Assembly (NCBI GenBank): GCA_009885425.1
Contig: VFKS01000404.1
Span: 1-5,692, forward strand
DNA: 5,692 nt
DNA from: Novosphingobium sp.
Lineage (GTDB): Bacteria; Pseudomonadota; Alphaproteobacteria; Sphingomonadales; Sphingomonadaceae
Direction of reading: 5' to 3'
Positions 1 to 5,692 of the stretch are shown here, in pieces. The notes beneath the pieces were generated by a model. The model did no database searches and had not been told where the DNA came from. It worked only from the letters and a program-made list of their open reading frames with translations. The first letter of the stretch is position 1, and each line of letters starts with the position of its first letter. Position numbers and translations under genes: made by a program.

Positions 1-620
1 GTGCGGATTGGCAGCGGGCAGGGGAAGGAGCCCGGCACTTGCTGCACCACGATCGGCTTCAGCGCGCCGAGCCCGGCGGCGGCAAGATCGCGGGCGATCC
101 CGTATACCCCCATACAGTCTGGACGGTTCGGCGTGATCGCCACATCAAACACCGGATCGGCGCCGTGGTAATCAGCAAAGGCCATGCCGACCGGAGCATC
201 GGCGGGAAGCTCGATGATCCCGTCGTGATCGTCGCCGAGCTCGAGCTCGCGGGTCGAGCACATCATGCCGTTGCTCTCAACGCCGCGGATCGCCGATTTC
301 TTCAGTTGAAACGCGCCTGCAGGTACTACCGCGCCCGGCAGGCCGAGTACGCCGATCAAACCGGCGCGGGCGTTGGGTGCGCCGCAAACGACCTGAAGTG
401 GATCACCGCTGCCGGTGTCGACGCTCAGCACTTGCAGTTTGTCGGCATTGGGGTGGGGGGCGGCGGTCAGCACTTTGGCGACGGTGAAGCCCGCCAGCCG
501 GTCAGCCGGGTTCTCGATACCTTCTACTTCAAGCCCGATGGCGTTGAGCTTGGCCGAGATCGCTTCAACCGATGCTTCGGTATCGAGGTGGTCTTTGAGC
601 CAGGTCAGCGAAAACTTCAT
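1..620 (-). CDS. pheT: Phenylalanyl-tRNA synthetase beta subunit, N-terminal part (runs off the left edge)
   Basis: The beta subunit of the cytosolic (alpha-beta)2 phenylalanyl-tRNA synthetase, which carries tRNA-binding and editing modules and supports charging of tRNA-Phe. Only the first 206 codons are visible, against about 800 in the full bacterial protein. The frame starts [13 protein letters not shown], the usual PheT N-terminus. Residues about 40-150 form the EMAP/OB-fold tRNA-binding domain, with the typical stretches HPNADKLQV (56-64), [10 protein letters not shown] (78-87) and [12 protein letters not shown] (118-129). After it comes TPNRPDC (163-169) followed by [13 protein letters not shown], the linker into the next domain. 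The ATG at 620-618 overlaps the pheS stop as ATGA. An AGGAG at 628-632, 7 bases upstream, supports this start. No frameshift or stop is seen up to base 1. Identification is by recognition of family motifs and the pheS neighbour. Confidence 0.97.
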   Translation of the reverse strand, partial: MKFSLTWLKDHLDTEASVEAISAKLNAIGLEVEGIENPADRLAGFTVAKVLTAAPHPNADKLQVLSVDTGSGDPLQVVCGAPNARAGLIGVLGLPGAVVPAGAFQLKKSAIRGVESNGMMCSTRELELGDDHDGIIELPADAPVGMAFADYHGADPVFDVAITPNRPDCMGVYGIARDLAAAGLGALKPIVVQQVPGSFPCPLPIR

Positions 621-1717
621 GCCCTTGCTCCTACGCCAGCCGAAAGCGTCGGTACGTCGAGCGGCGAGAAGCCATAATGCGCGAGCCAGCGGACATCGCC
701 GTCAAAGAACGCGCGCAAATCGTCCATCCCGTATTTGAGCATCGCCAGCCGATCGACCCCGACGCCGAAAGCAAAGCCTTGCCATTCGTCAGGATCGAGC
801 CCGCCAGCCGCGATCACCTTGCGATTGACCATCCCGCTACCCAGCAGTTCCATCCAGCCGTGGTCTGGCGCATCGCCGCTGCCGCCCAGCACGCGCTTGC
901 CGTTCACCAGGGCAAAGCCGACATCGACTTCGACCGAAGGCTCGGTGAAGGGGAAGTAGCTCGGCCGCAGTCGCAGTACGATATCCTCGCGTTCAAAATA
1001 GGCCTTGAGGAAAGTCTCCAGCGTCCATTTGAGGTGGCCGAGCGTGATCCCCTTGTCGATCACCAGTCCTTCGACCTGATGGAACATCGGGGTGTGGGTG
1101 GCGTCAGAGTCCGAGCGATAGACCCGCCCTGGGGCGATGATCCGGATCGGTGCTCCCCCAGCGATCATCGCGCGGATCTGGACCGGGCTGGTGTGGGTGC
1201 GCAGCAGCATTTTTCTACCGCCGCTGGCCATCTCGTTGGGGAAGTAGAACGTATCGTGCATCGCGCGGGCCGGATGGTTGTCGGGCATATTGAGCGCGGT
1301 GAAATTGTGCCAATCGTCCTCGATCTCAGGCCCTGTAGCGACCGCAAAGCCCATGTCGGCGAAGATCTCCGCCAGTTCGTCCATCACCTGACTGACGGGA
1401 TGGATTGTCCCGCGCGGCGCGTCCGGCGCGGGGAGCGACAGGTCGATCGTTTCGCGGGCCAGTTGGGCCTCCAGCGCGGCGCCTTCCAGCGCATCCTTTG
1501 CCGCGGTGAGCGCGTCACTGACACTTTCACGCAGGGCCTGGATTTGCGGGGCCTTGGCTTGCCGTTCATCGGGCGACATTGCGCCGAGCGTCTTCATCAG
1601 ACCCGAGATCGAGCCCTGTTTGCCCAGAAACTCGACCCGCAAGGCCTCCAATGCGCCCAAATCCTGCGCAGCGGCAATACGCGCCAGCGCTGTTTCACGG
1701 GTTGCGGCATGGTCCAC
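617..1717 (-). CDS. pheS: Phenylalanyl-tRNA synthetase alpha subunit
   Basis: The catalytic class II subunit that activates phenylalanine with ATP and transfers it to tRNA-Phe, working in the cytosol with PheT. It has 366 residues, longer than the 327 of E. coli PheS mainly through a C-terminal tail (about 349-366) of a kind I associate with alphaproteobacteria. Residues about 1-90 are the coiled-coil tRNA-binding arm. The catalytic core starts near HPVSQVMDE (106-114, motif 1). Motif 2 is around [18 protein letters not shown] (197-214), the Phe pocket includes [10 protein letters not shown] (252-261), and motif 3 is [10 protein letters not shown] (314-323). The alanine in GFAFG corresponds to E. 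coli Ala294. The start is GTG at 1717-1715. An in-frame TAG lies five codons upstream, no in-frame ATG is near, and a GGTGGA sits at 1727-1732 with 9 bases spacing. It ends in TGA inside the ATGA shared with pheT. Confidence 0.97.
   Translation of the reverse strand: MDHAATRETALARIAAAQDLGALEALRVEFLGKQGSISGLMKTLGAMSPDERQAKAPQIQALRESVSDALTAAKDALEGAALEAQLARETIDLSLPAPDAPRGTIHPVSQVMDELAEIFADMGFAVATGPEIEDDWHNFTALNMPDNHPARAMHDTFYFPNEMASGGRKMLLRTHTSPVQIRAMIAGGAPIRIIAPGRVYRSDSDATHTPMFHQVEGLVIDKGITLGHLKWTLETFLKAYFEREDIVLRLRPSYFPFTEPSVEVDVGFALVNGKRVLGGSGDAPDHGWMELLGSGMVNRKVIAAGGLDPDEWQGFAFGVGVDRLAMLKYGMDDLRAFFDGDVRWLAHYGFSPLDVPTLSAGVGARA
628..632 (-). promoter_or_regulatory. Ribosome binding site of pheT
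   Basis: AGGAG lies inside the pheS 3' end, 7 bases before the pheT ATG. Together with the ATGA overlap it fixes the pheT start and suggests translational coupling, which would keep the two subunits in equal amounts. Confidence 0.75.
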
Positions 1718-1726
1718 GGCTCTAAT

Positions 1727-1732
1727 TCCACC
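1727..1732 (-). promoter_or_regulatory. Probable ribosome binding site of pheS
   Basis: GGTGGA (part of AGGGTGGAA) sits 9 bases before the GTG at 1717. It is an imperfect Shine-Dalgarno match, but an in-frame stop a few codons further up leaves no better start. It therefore decides the GTG call. Confidence 0.6.
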
Positions 1733-1737
1733 CTAGT

Positions 1738-1770
1738 CAAAACAAACGGAACCCGGCCTTTAGCCGGGCC
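1738..1770 (-). terminator. Hairpin with T-rich tail before pheS: terminator or attenuator candidate
   Basis: On the minus strand, CCCGGC (1768-1763) pairs with GCCGGG (1757-1752) around a 5-base loop TAAAG. Two G-U pairs (1770-1769 with 1750-1751) can extend the stem. It is followed by TTCCGTTTGTTTTG (1751-1738), which is T-rich but interrupted. That is the shape of an intrinsic terminator acting leftwards, at the end of the alpha-galactosidase-galT-galK transcript. Because it ends only about 20 bases before the pheS start, it could also act as an attenuator of pheST, as happens upstream of E. coli pheS. I see no phenylalanine-rich leader peptide here, so simple termination is the more cautious reading. 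The tail is not T-rich in the other direction. Confidence 0.5.
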
Positions 1771-1784
1771 GCCGCTCAAGTCAA
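1757..1784 (-). promoter_or_regulatory. pheS: Weak sigma70-like promoter candidate for pheST
   Basis: TTGACT (1784-1779) matches the -35 consensus at five of six bases. TAAAGG (1762-1757), 16 bases downstream, matches the -10 box at only three of six. Transcription would begin near 1750, giving a leader of about 30 bases with the GGTGGA ribosome binding site. The -10 box falls in the loop of the hairpin described at 1738-1770, so the same bases would serve two signals. A second TTGACT at 1740-1735 is too close to the start codon to act as a -35 box for this gene. The call rests on consensus matching alone. Confidence 0.25.
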
Positions 1785-1806
1785 AACCGCTTTGCTGTGG
1801 CAGGCG

Positions 1807-1920
1807 CTAAGCGGTGTCGCGGCGGATCAGTGTCGGAGCCATTTCCACCGACGGCGCGGCGGTCCCGCCGATCCGTTCGAACAGCTAGAGTTGTGCGGTC
1901 TGGATTGAGACTGGAGAGAT
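1807..1920 (-). pseudogene. 3' stub of a LacI/GalR-family transcriptional regulator
   Basis: The bases directly after the galK stop read, in the galK frame, as 11 codons ending SIQTAQL, then TAG (1887-1885). They continue as 25 residues from LFERIGG (1884-1864) through PTLIRRDTA, ending in TAG at 1809-1807. The form [L/A]LFERIGG, a short variable stretch and L-I-x-R-[DE]-[ST]-T-A is how the effector-binding domain of LacI-family repressors ends. The DNA-binding and sugar-binding parts are absent and there is no plausible start, so this is a remnant, not a gene. The first TAG could derive from a leucine TTG, giving QLLLFERI. LacI-type repressors often sit beside alpha-galactoside operons, so a deleted local regulator is a natural explanation. 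The stub is short and identified by pattern only, without a homology search. Confidence 0.6.
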
Positions 1921-3066
1921 TCATGGTGTGTTTCCGGCGGCTGGTCCGCCTGTTCCTTCAATCATAATGGTAGGCAGGGTAGAGCCCTGCTGAGCGAAAT
2001 TGTGTTCCAGTGCGGCGAGGAAGCCGGGCACGGCGCTGCGTTCCAGCACTGCGACCACCGCGCCACCAAAGCCGCCGCCGGTCATCCGGGCGCCACCGCT
2101 GTTGCCAATTGCGGCATTGGCCAGATCGACCAACCGGTCGACCGCCGGAACGCTCACTTCAAACTGATCGCGCAGCGAGGCATGGCTGGCGCGAAGCAAA
2201 TCGCCCAGCGCGGCTAGGTCATGCGCCTCAATCGCGGTCACTGCCGCAACAGTTCGCGCGATTTCGCTGACCACGTGGGCGGCGCGCGCGGTGATGATTG
2301 GATCCAGTTTGGCAGCGGCGATCATTGCCAGATCCGCATCGCGCAGACTGGCAAGGCCCAGTGCAGCGGCGGCGGCTTCGCAATCGCGTCGCCGGGCGTT
2401 GTAGTGCCCGTCAACCAATCCGCGGGTCACCCCAGACTGGATGATCACGACCGCCCAGTCTGATGGCATCGGGACTTGCCGGGTGGCCAGATTGCGGCAA
2501 TCGAGCAGCAAGGCGTGGTTCGGCTCGCCCGCTGCAATCGCCATCTGGTCCATGATCCCGCACTGAACCCCGGCCCAATCGTGTTCCGTCAGTTGCGCCG
2601 CCTTCGCCAGTTCAACCGGCGCCAGCGCCGTGCCAGCCGCCGCACTGATCGCCCGGCCAAGCGCAATGCATAGCGATGCCGACGATGACAGCCCCGCGCC
2701 GCGCGGATTCGATCCGGCAATCGTCAGTCGCAGCCCGCCCGGATCAATCCCGCGATGCGCCATCTGACTGGCCATCCCACGCAAGTACGAGCGCCAGTCG
2801 GCTGGCTGGTGCTGGGTCAGCCCAGTCAGCACGAAGCGGTCGTGCTGACCGGCGAAATCGAGCGCCACCGCCTCGACCTCGGGGCCATCCGAACGGCCCC
2901 AAGCCACCGCCGTCCCGGTTGAGATCGGCATCGGCAGGACCAGCCCGTCGTTGTAGTCCACGTGCTCGCCGATCAGGTTGACCCGGCCGGGCGCAAAAGC
3001 GTTGCCTTCAGGTTCAGTCCCAAAGGCCGCAAGAAAACCTGCGCGGGCGCGTTCCACCGGGTTCAT
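1921..3066 (-). CDS. galK: Galactokinase
   Basis: A GHMP-family kinase that phosphorylates alpha-D-galactose at C1 with ATP, the first committed step of the Leloir pathway, in the cytosol. Its 381 residues are close to the 382 of E. coli GalK. The galactokinase signature is GRVNLIGEHVDY (27-38); Arg28 matches the catalytic arginine of known galactokinases. The GHMP ATP-binding loop is NPRGAGLSSSAS (120-131). The catalytic aspartate is in GIMDQ (Asp173). The third GHMP motif is TGGGFGG (329-335). HYNARRRDCE (221-230) is also typical. No key residue is missing. The ATG at 3066-3064 overlaps the galT stop as ATGA, with GGAG at 3075-3078, 8 bases upstream. The stop is followed at once by the regulator stub. 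The last residues (GPAAGNTP) differ from the usual QGAG-type end, so the extreme C-terminus may have been altered when that stub formed; this is inference. Confidence 0.97.
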   Translation of the reverse strand: MNPVERARAGFLAAFGTEPEGNAFAPGRVNLIGEHVDYNDGLVLPMPISTGTAVAWGRSDGPEVEAVALDFAGQHDRFVLTGLTQHQPADWRSYLRGMASQMAHRGIDPGGLRLTIAGSNPRGAGLSSSASLCIALGRAISAAAGTALAPVELAKAAQLTEHDWAGVQCGIMDQMAIAAGEPNHALLLDCRNLATRQVPMPSDWAVVIIQSGVTRGLVDGHYNARRRDCEAAAAALGLASLRDADLAMIAAAKLDPIITARAAHVVSEIARTVAAVTAIEAHDLAALGDLLRASHASLRDQFEVSVPAVDRLVDLANAAIGNSGGARMTGGGFGGAVVAVLERSAVPGFLAALEHNFAQQGSTLPTIMIEGTGGPAAGNTP

Positions 3067-4082
3067 GCGCCGATCTCCACCGCGCGGAGGCGCTCTGCGG
3101 CGCTCTCAGGCGTCAGGTCGCGCTGGGTTTCGGCGAGCAATTCAAACCCGACCATATGCTTGCGGACACTGGCCGAACGGAGCAGCGGCGGCAGGAAATG
3201 GGCGTGGAGCCGCCAATGCGCGGTATCATCGCCGAGCGTATGCGGCGCGCCGTGCCAGCCCATCGAATAGGGGAAATCGCAGCCGAACAACCCATCATAA
3301 CGGCGCAGCAAGCGGGACAGAATGGCGGCCAGCGCCTCCCGAGCTGGGGCCGACAGCTCCTCCAGCCGGGCAACCGGATCGCGCGCGATCAACAGCGTTT
3401 CAAACGGCCAGGCGGCCCAGTGCGGGACCACTGCCAGCCAATGATCGTTGGCTTCGACCATGCGCTCACCGGCGGCCAGTTCAGCTTCGCTGACCGCATC
3501 CAGCAGGACAGTTCCCTTGCCAGCGAGCCATTCGCGCTGACGGGCATCTTCGCGGGCCGGGAGTTCGGGGATGAAATCGCTCGCCCAGACTTGGCCGTGC
3601 GGGTGCGGGCTCGACGCGCCCATCATCGCGCCCTTGTTCTCGAACAACTGGACATGGGCCCAGCGCGCGCCGAGTTCAGCCGATAGATCGCACCAGGTGC
3701 CGATCACCCGCTCGATCGCAGGCAGCGGCAGGCGGGCCAGCGTTGCACCGTGATCGGGGGCAAAGCAGATCACCCGCGCTTCGCCGGTGGCAGTTGCGGT
3801 TTCGAACAGGTCGTGCGGAGTGGTGGCCGTCCCGCCATCGGCCAACAGCGCGGCGAAATCGTTGGTGAACACGAAAGTCCTGGCATAGTCGGGGTTGGTC
3901 TCACCAGTGGCGCGCAGGTTGCCCGGGCACAGGTGGCAGGCCGGATCGTGCGACGGGGCGGGCGGAGCAGGCGGGGGCGCGGCTTCGCCCTGCCAAGGCC
4001 GCTTGGAGCGGTGCGGAGAGACCAGAAGCCATTCCCCGGTCAGCAGGTTGCGGCGGCGGTGCGGCAGGTCAATCAAGCTCAT
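3063..4082 (-). CDS. galT: Galactose-1-phosphate uridylyltransferase (class I)
   Basis: A HIT-superfamily enzyme that transfers UMP from UDP-glucose to galactose-1-phosphate, giving UDP-galactose and glucose-1-phosphate in the Leloir pathway. It has 339 residues from ATG 4082, close to the 348 of E. coli. The N-terminus DLPHRRRNLLTGEWLLVSPHR (5-25) is class I GalT. The active site is HPHGQ (160-164), with His162 as the nucleophile covalently uridylylated in catalysis. Zinc ligands match E. coli: Cys49, Cys52 (CHLC), His111 (PDHG) and His160. The second metal site fits Glu178, His277, His293 and His295. The frame stays open to a possible start at 4160, adding 26 residues (MVGERWIDS...). Those lie inside the alpha-galactosidase gene and do not look like GalT. 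I chose 4082 for its ATGA overlap and its GAGG at 4090-4093. It ends in ATGA with galK. Confidence 0.97.
   Translation of the reverse strand: MSLIDLPHRRRNLLTGEWLLVSPHRSKRPWQGEAAPPPAPPAPSHDPACHLCPGNLRATGETNPDYARTFVFTNDFAALLADGGTATTPHDLFETATATGEARVICFAPDHGATLARLPLPAIERVIGTWCDLSAELGARWAHVQLFENKGAMMGASSPHPHGQVWASDFIPELPAREDARQREWLAGKGTVLLDAVSEAELAAGERMVEANDHWLAVVPHWAAWPFETLLIARDPVARLEELSAPAREALAAILSRLLRRYDGLFGCDFPYSMGWHGAPHTLGDDTAHWRLHAHFLPPLLRSASVRKHMVGFELLAETQRDLTPESAAERLRAVEIGA
3075..3078 (-). promoter_or_regulatory. galK: Ribosome binding site of galK
   Basis: GGAG lies 8 bases before the galK ATG, inside the 3' end of galT. With the ATGA overlap it fixes the galK start. Confidence 0.65.
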
Positions 4083-5692
4083 GTCACAACCTCGATGTGG
4101 AAAATTGCGACGCTCTCTGATTTGAGCGGTGGCAGAGTCAATCCAGCGTTCGCCAACCATGATCCGGTTACGCTGTGCGGGCCTTCAAACAGCGCGGGGC
4201 GGTGGGCAGTATAGCCCCGTCCGCCGCCGCCAATCCGCAGGAGTTCGATGGAGCAAGTTGCTGCGTCGGCCAGAAACGGCAGGCGCAGGGGTTGCGGACG
4301 GCGATTCAGCTGGGGAGGAGTCTGGATTGCGAACAGCAGGAATTCCTGCGCCGTGCCGACTGCCTGCCAGACCAGACCATCGGTTCCTTCGCCCAGCCAG
4401 GTGGTGGCGCCATGCAGCAGGTGGCGCCAGTCCTTGCTGAACGCAATCCAGTCGGCCAACTCGGCCCGATCAGCCTCGGACAGGCGGCGCGGATCAAGCT
4501 CGACGCCAAAGTGCCCCGGCATGGCCACCGCTGCCCGGAAACCCAGCGATTGGCTGCGTCCGGTGGCGTGGGCAGGGCTAGCGCCAACGTGCGCGCCCAT
4601 CAGTTCGGGCGGCAGGAAGTTCAGGAACCCGCGCTGGATCGGGACCCGGCTGACGGCGTCGATGTTGTCGCTGGTCCAGAAGCGGTGGACGTAAGGCGCA
4701 AGGCCAGCATCCGAGCGTCCGCCGCCGCCTGCGCAGCCTTCAATCTCAACCGCAGGATGCGCGGCCCGCAACCGGGCCAGCAGATCATAGGCTCCCAGCA
4801 CCTGCGCGCGGCCCCCAGCGGGCGCGAGGTCGCGGTTGTGGTCCCATTTGAGGTAGGCAATCGGCACTTTACCGAGCAGCGCGTCGAGCGCGCCAAACAG
4901 ATAGTCACGCACTTCAGGCAAGGCCAGATTCAGCGCCAACTGGTTGCGCGCAGTCGGTTGACTGCGACCGGGCAGGTGCAGCGCCCATTCGGGATGGGCG
5001 CGGTACAGGTCGCTGTTGGGATTAACCATTTCGGGTTCGACCCACAGCCCGAATTCCATGCCCATGGCGTTTACGCGGTGGGCCAAAGGCGCCAACCCGT
5101 TGGGGTATTTGACTGGATCGGCGGTCCAGTCACCCAAGCTCGAGCTGTCATCGCTGCGGCCCTTGAACCAGCCATCATCGAGGATGAAGCGTTCTATGCC
5201 GATCGCCGCTGCAGCTTCGGCCAGCGCGACAATCCGCGCTTCGTCATGGTCGAAATAGCAAGCTTCCCACGAATTGAGGTGGACCGGGCGCGGACGCATC
5301 GCGCCGCCCGGCCAGTTGTGCTGCGCGCGCACCGCCGCATGATGCTGGGCCATCGCGCCATTGCGGCCTTGGTTTGATACGGCCAGGATCGCGGCCGGTG
5401 CCGTCAGTCGATCGCCCGCAGCCAACACCGCTTCGCCTGGCTGGAACACGGCCCCGGCGCTCAGCACCCAGAACCCTTCGTCGTCGCGCTCCACCGCGAT
5501 CCGGCTGTCACCCGACCAGGCCAGTTGCAGCGCGTGGACCAGCCCGCTGTGATGACCTGCGCCATGTTCCATAACAACCACACCGGGTGGCCCGCCATGG
5601 CCCGAAATTCCGCGCCGCGTTTCACGAACCCAACTGTGTTGCGGCATGGCTTCAGCTATTTCGACCAATTCGGCGTTGTGGCGCCCGCGCCA
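4079..5692 (-). CDS. GH36 alpha-galactosidase, C-terminal part (N-terminus beyond the right edge)
   Basis: A retaining glycoside hydrolase releasing terminal alpha-1,6-linked galactose from melibiose, raffinose or similar sugars. It feeds galactose to the GalK and GalT encoded just downstream. The 537 visible residues run in frame to the right edge (TGG at 5692-5690). The family usually has about 700-740, so roughly 180-200 residues are missing. Numbered from the edge, the beta-sandwich end is followed by a (beta/alpha)8 barrel with NSWEA (140-144), DDGW (172-175), KWDHNRD (282-288), GCAGGGGRSDAG (319-330) and WTSDNID (339-345), then a C-terminal beta domain. The nucleophile is the Asp of KWD (bases 4843-4841) and the acid/base is the Asp of SDN (4669-4667). 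Known GH36 enzymes commonly have KWDMNR; here His replaces Met. Upstream sequence with ETRRG resembles the family, so the TTG at 5668 is not the start. Names such as rafA, aga or galA are used for this family. Whether it has a signal peptide cannot be seen. Confidence 0.93.
   Translation of the reverse strand, partial: WRGRHNAELVEIAEAMPQHSWVRETRRGISGHGGPPGVVVMEHGAGHHSGLVHALQLAWSGDSRIAVERDDEGFWVLSAGAVFQPGEAVLAAGDRLTAPAAILAVSNQGRNGAMAQHHAAVRAQHNWPGGAMRPRPVHLNSWEACYFDHDEARIVALAEAAAAIGIERFILDDGWFKGRSDDSSSLGDWTADPVKYPNGLAPLAHRVNAMGMEFGLWVEPEMVNPNSDLYRAHPEWALHLPGRSQPTARNQLALNLALPEVRDYLFGALDALLGKVPIAYLKWDHNRDLAPAGGRAQVLGAYDLLARLRAAHPAVEIEGCAGGGGRSDAGLAPYVHRFWTSDNIDAVSRVPIQRGFLNFLPPELMGAHVGASPAHATGRSQSLGFRAAVAMPGHFGVELDPRRLSEADRAELADWIAFSKDWRHLLHGATTWLGEGTDGLVWQAVGTAQEFLLFAIQTPPQLNRRPQPLRLPFLADAATCSIELLRIGGGGRGYTAHRPALFEGPHSVTGSWLANAGLTLPPLKSESVAIFHIEVVT
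4090..4093 (-). promoter_or_regulatory. galT: Ribosome binding site that fixes the galT start
   Basis: GAGG lies 7 bases before the ATG at 4082, inside the last codons of the alpha-galactosidase gene. It supports the short galT start over the upstream possibility at 4160 and suggests coupling of the two genes. Confidence 0.65.

Larger units (their letters stand above)
1735..1787. repeat. 9-base direct repeat AGTCAAAAC, two copies
   Basis: AGTCAAAAC occurs at 1735-1743 and again at 1779-1787 on the plus strand (GTTTTGACT on the minus strand). Start-to-start spacing is 44 bases, about four helical turns, and the copies flank the hairpin. They might be protein-binding sites for control of pheST, but a chance match of an A/T-rich 9-mer is quite possible. 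Confidence 0.25.

Noticed and set aside
1597..1779. Small minus-strand frame from 1779 as a possible pheST leader peptide
   Set aside because: It holds only one Phe before running into pheS in another frame, has no convincing ribosome binding site, and continues for 60 codons through pheS as a shadow.
677..1810. Long plus-strand open frame (377 codons) antisense to pheS
   Set aside because: It covers pheS almost exactly in a GC-rich genome where third-position GC opens antisense frames. Its translation has no recognisable domain and is rich in Arg, Gln and Asp as expected from the complement of coding DNA.
1855..1870. Inverted repeat CGGCG/CGCCG within the regulator stub
   Set aside because: It is a short GC stem inside former coding sequence without a T-rich tail. 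It is expected by chance in such GC-rich DNA.
4083..4160. Longer galT starting at 4160
   Set aside because: The added 26 residues overlap the alpha-galactosidase C-terminus and do not look like GalT. The ATG at 4082 has an ATGA overlap and a ribosome binding site and begins at the normal family N-terminus.
4175..5377. Long plus-strand open frame (400 codons) antisense to the alpha-galactosidase
   Set aside because: It is a shadow of the GH36 gene, whose minus-strand frame has clear catalytic motifs. The antisense translation resembles no family I know.
5666..5668. TTG at 5668 as the alpha-galactosidase start
   Set aside because: The frame stays open to the window edge, and GH36 proteins need about 180-200 more residues before this point.

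Overview
This window looks like chromosomal DNA from a GC-rich alphaproteobacterium, most plausibly a sphingomonad (Novosphingobium, Erythrobacter or Sphingomonas type). The lineage is inferred from protein style, for example the C-terminal tail of PheS and the GH36 sequence, and from GC-rich codon use. No taxonomic marker was searched. All recognised genes lie on the minus strand, so transcription runs from the right edge to the left edge.

Reading in the direction of transcription, the window opens inside a glycoside hydrolase family 36 alpha-galactosidase whose N-terminus lies beyond base 5692. It is followed by galT (galactose-1-phosphate uridylyltransferase) and galK (galactokinase). The three genes are joined by 4-base ATGA stop/start overlaps, so they should be one translationally coupled operon. 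The hydrolase would release galactose from alpha-galactosides such as melibiose or raffinose, GalK would phosphorylate it, and GalT would exchange it onto UDP. GalE, the transporter and an intact regulator are not in the window.

After galK comes a 203-base gap (1718-1920) that is not empty. Its first part reads, in one frame, as the last ~25 residues of a LacI/GalR-type repressor. These are preceded by an in-frame TAG and end in their own TAG, so this appears to be the stub of a deleted regulator gene. The second part, just before pheS, holds a GC hairpin with a T-rich tail on the minus strand. A weak sigma70-like promoter and a 9-base direct repeat overlap it.

The left third carries pheS (GTG start) and the first 206 codons of pheT, again with an ATGA overlap. 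These encode the alpha and beta subunits of phenylalanyl-tRNA synthetase and are housekeeping genes. The join between a catabolic galactoside operon and essential pheST, with a regulator stub between them, is the only real irregularity. I see no new biological system, mobile element, CRISPR array or RNA gene.
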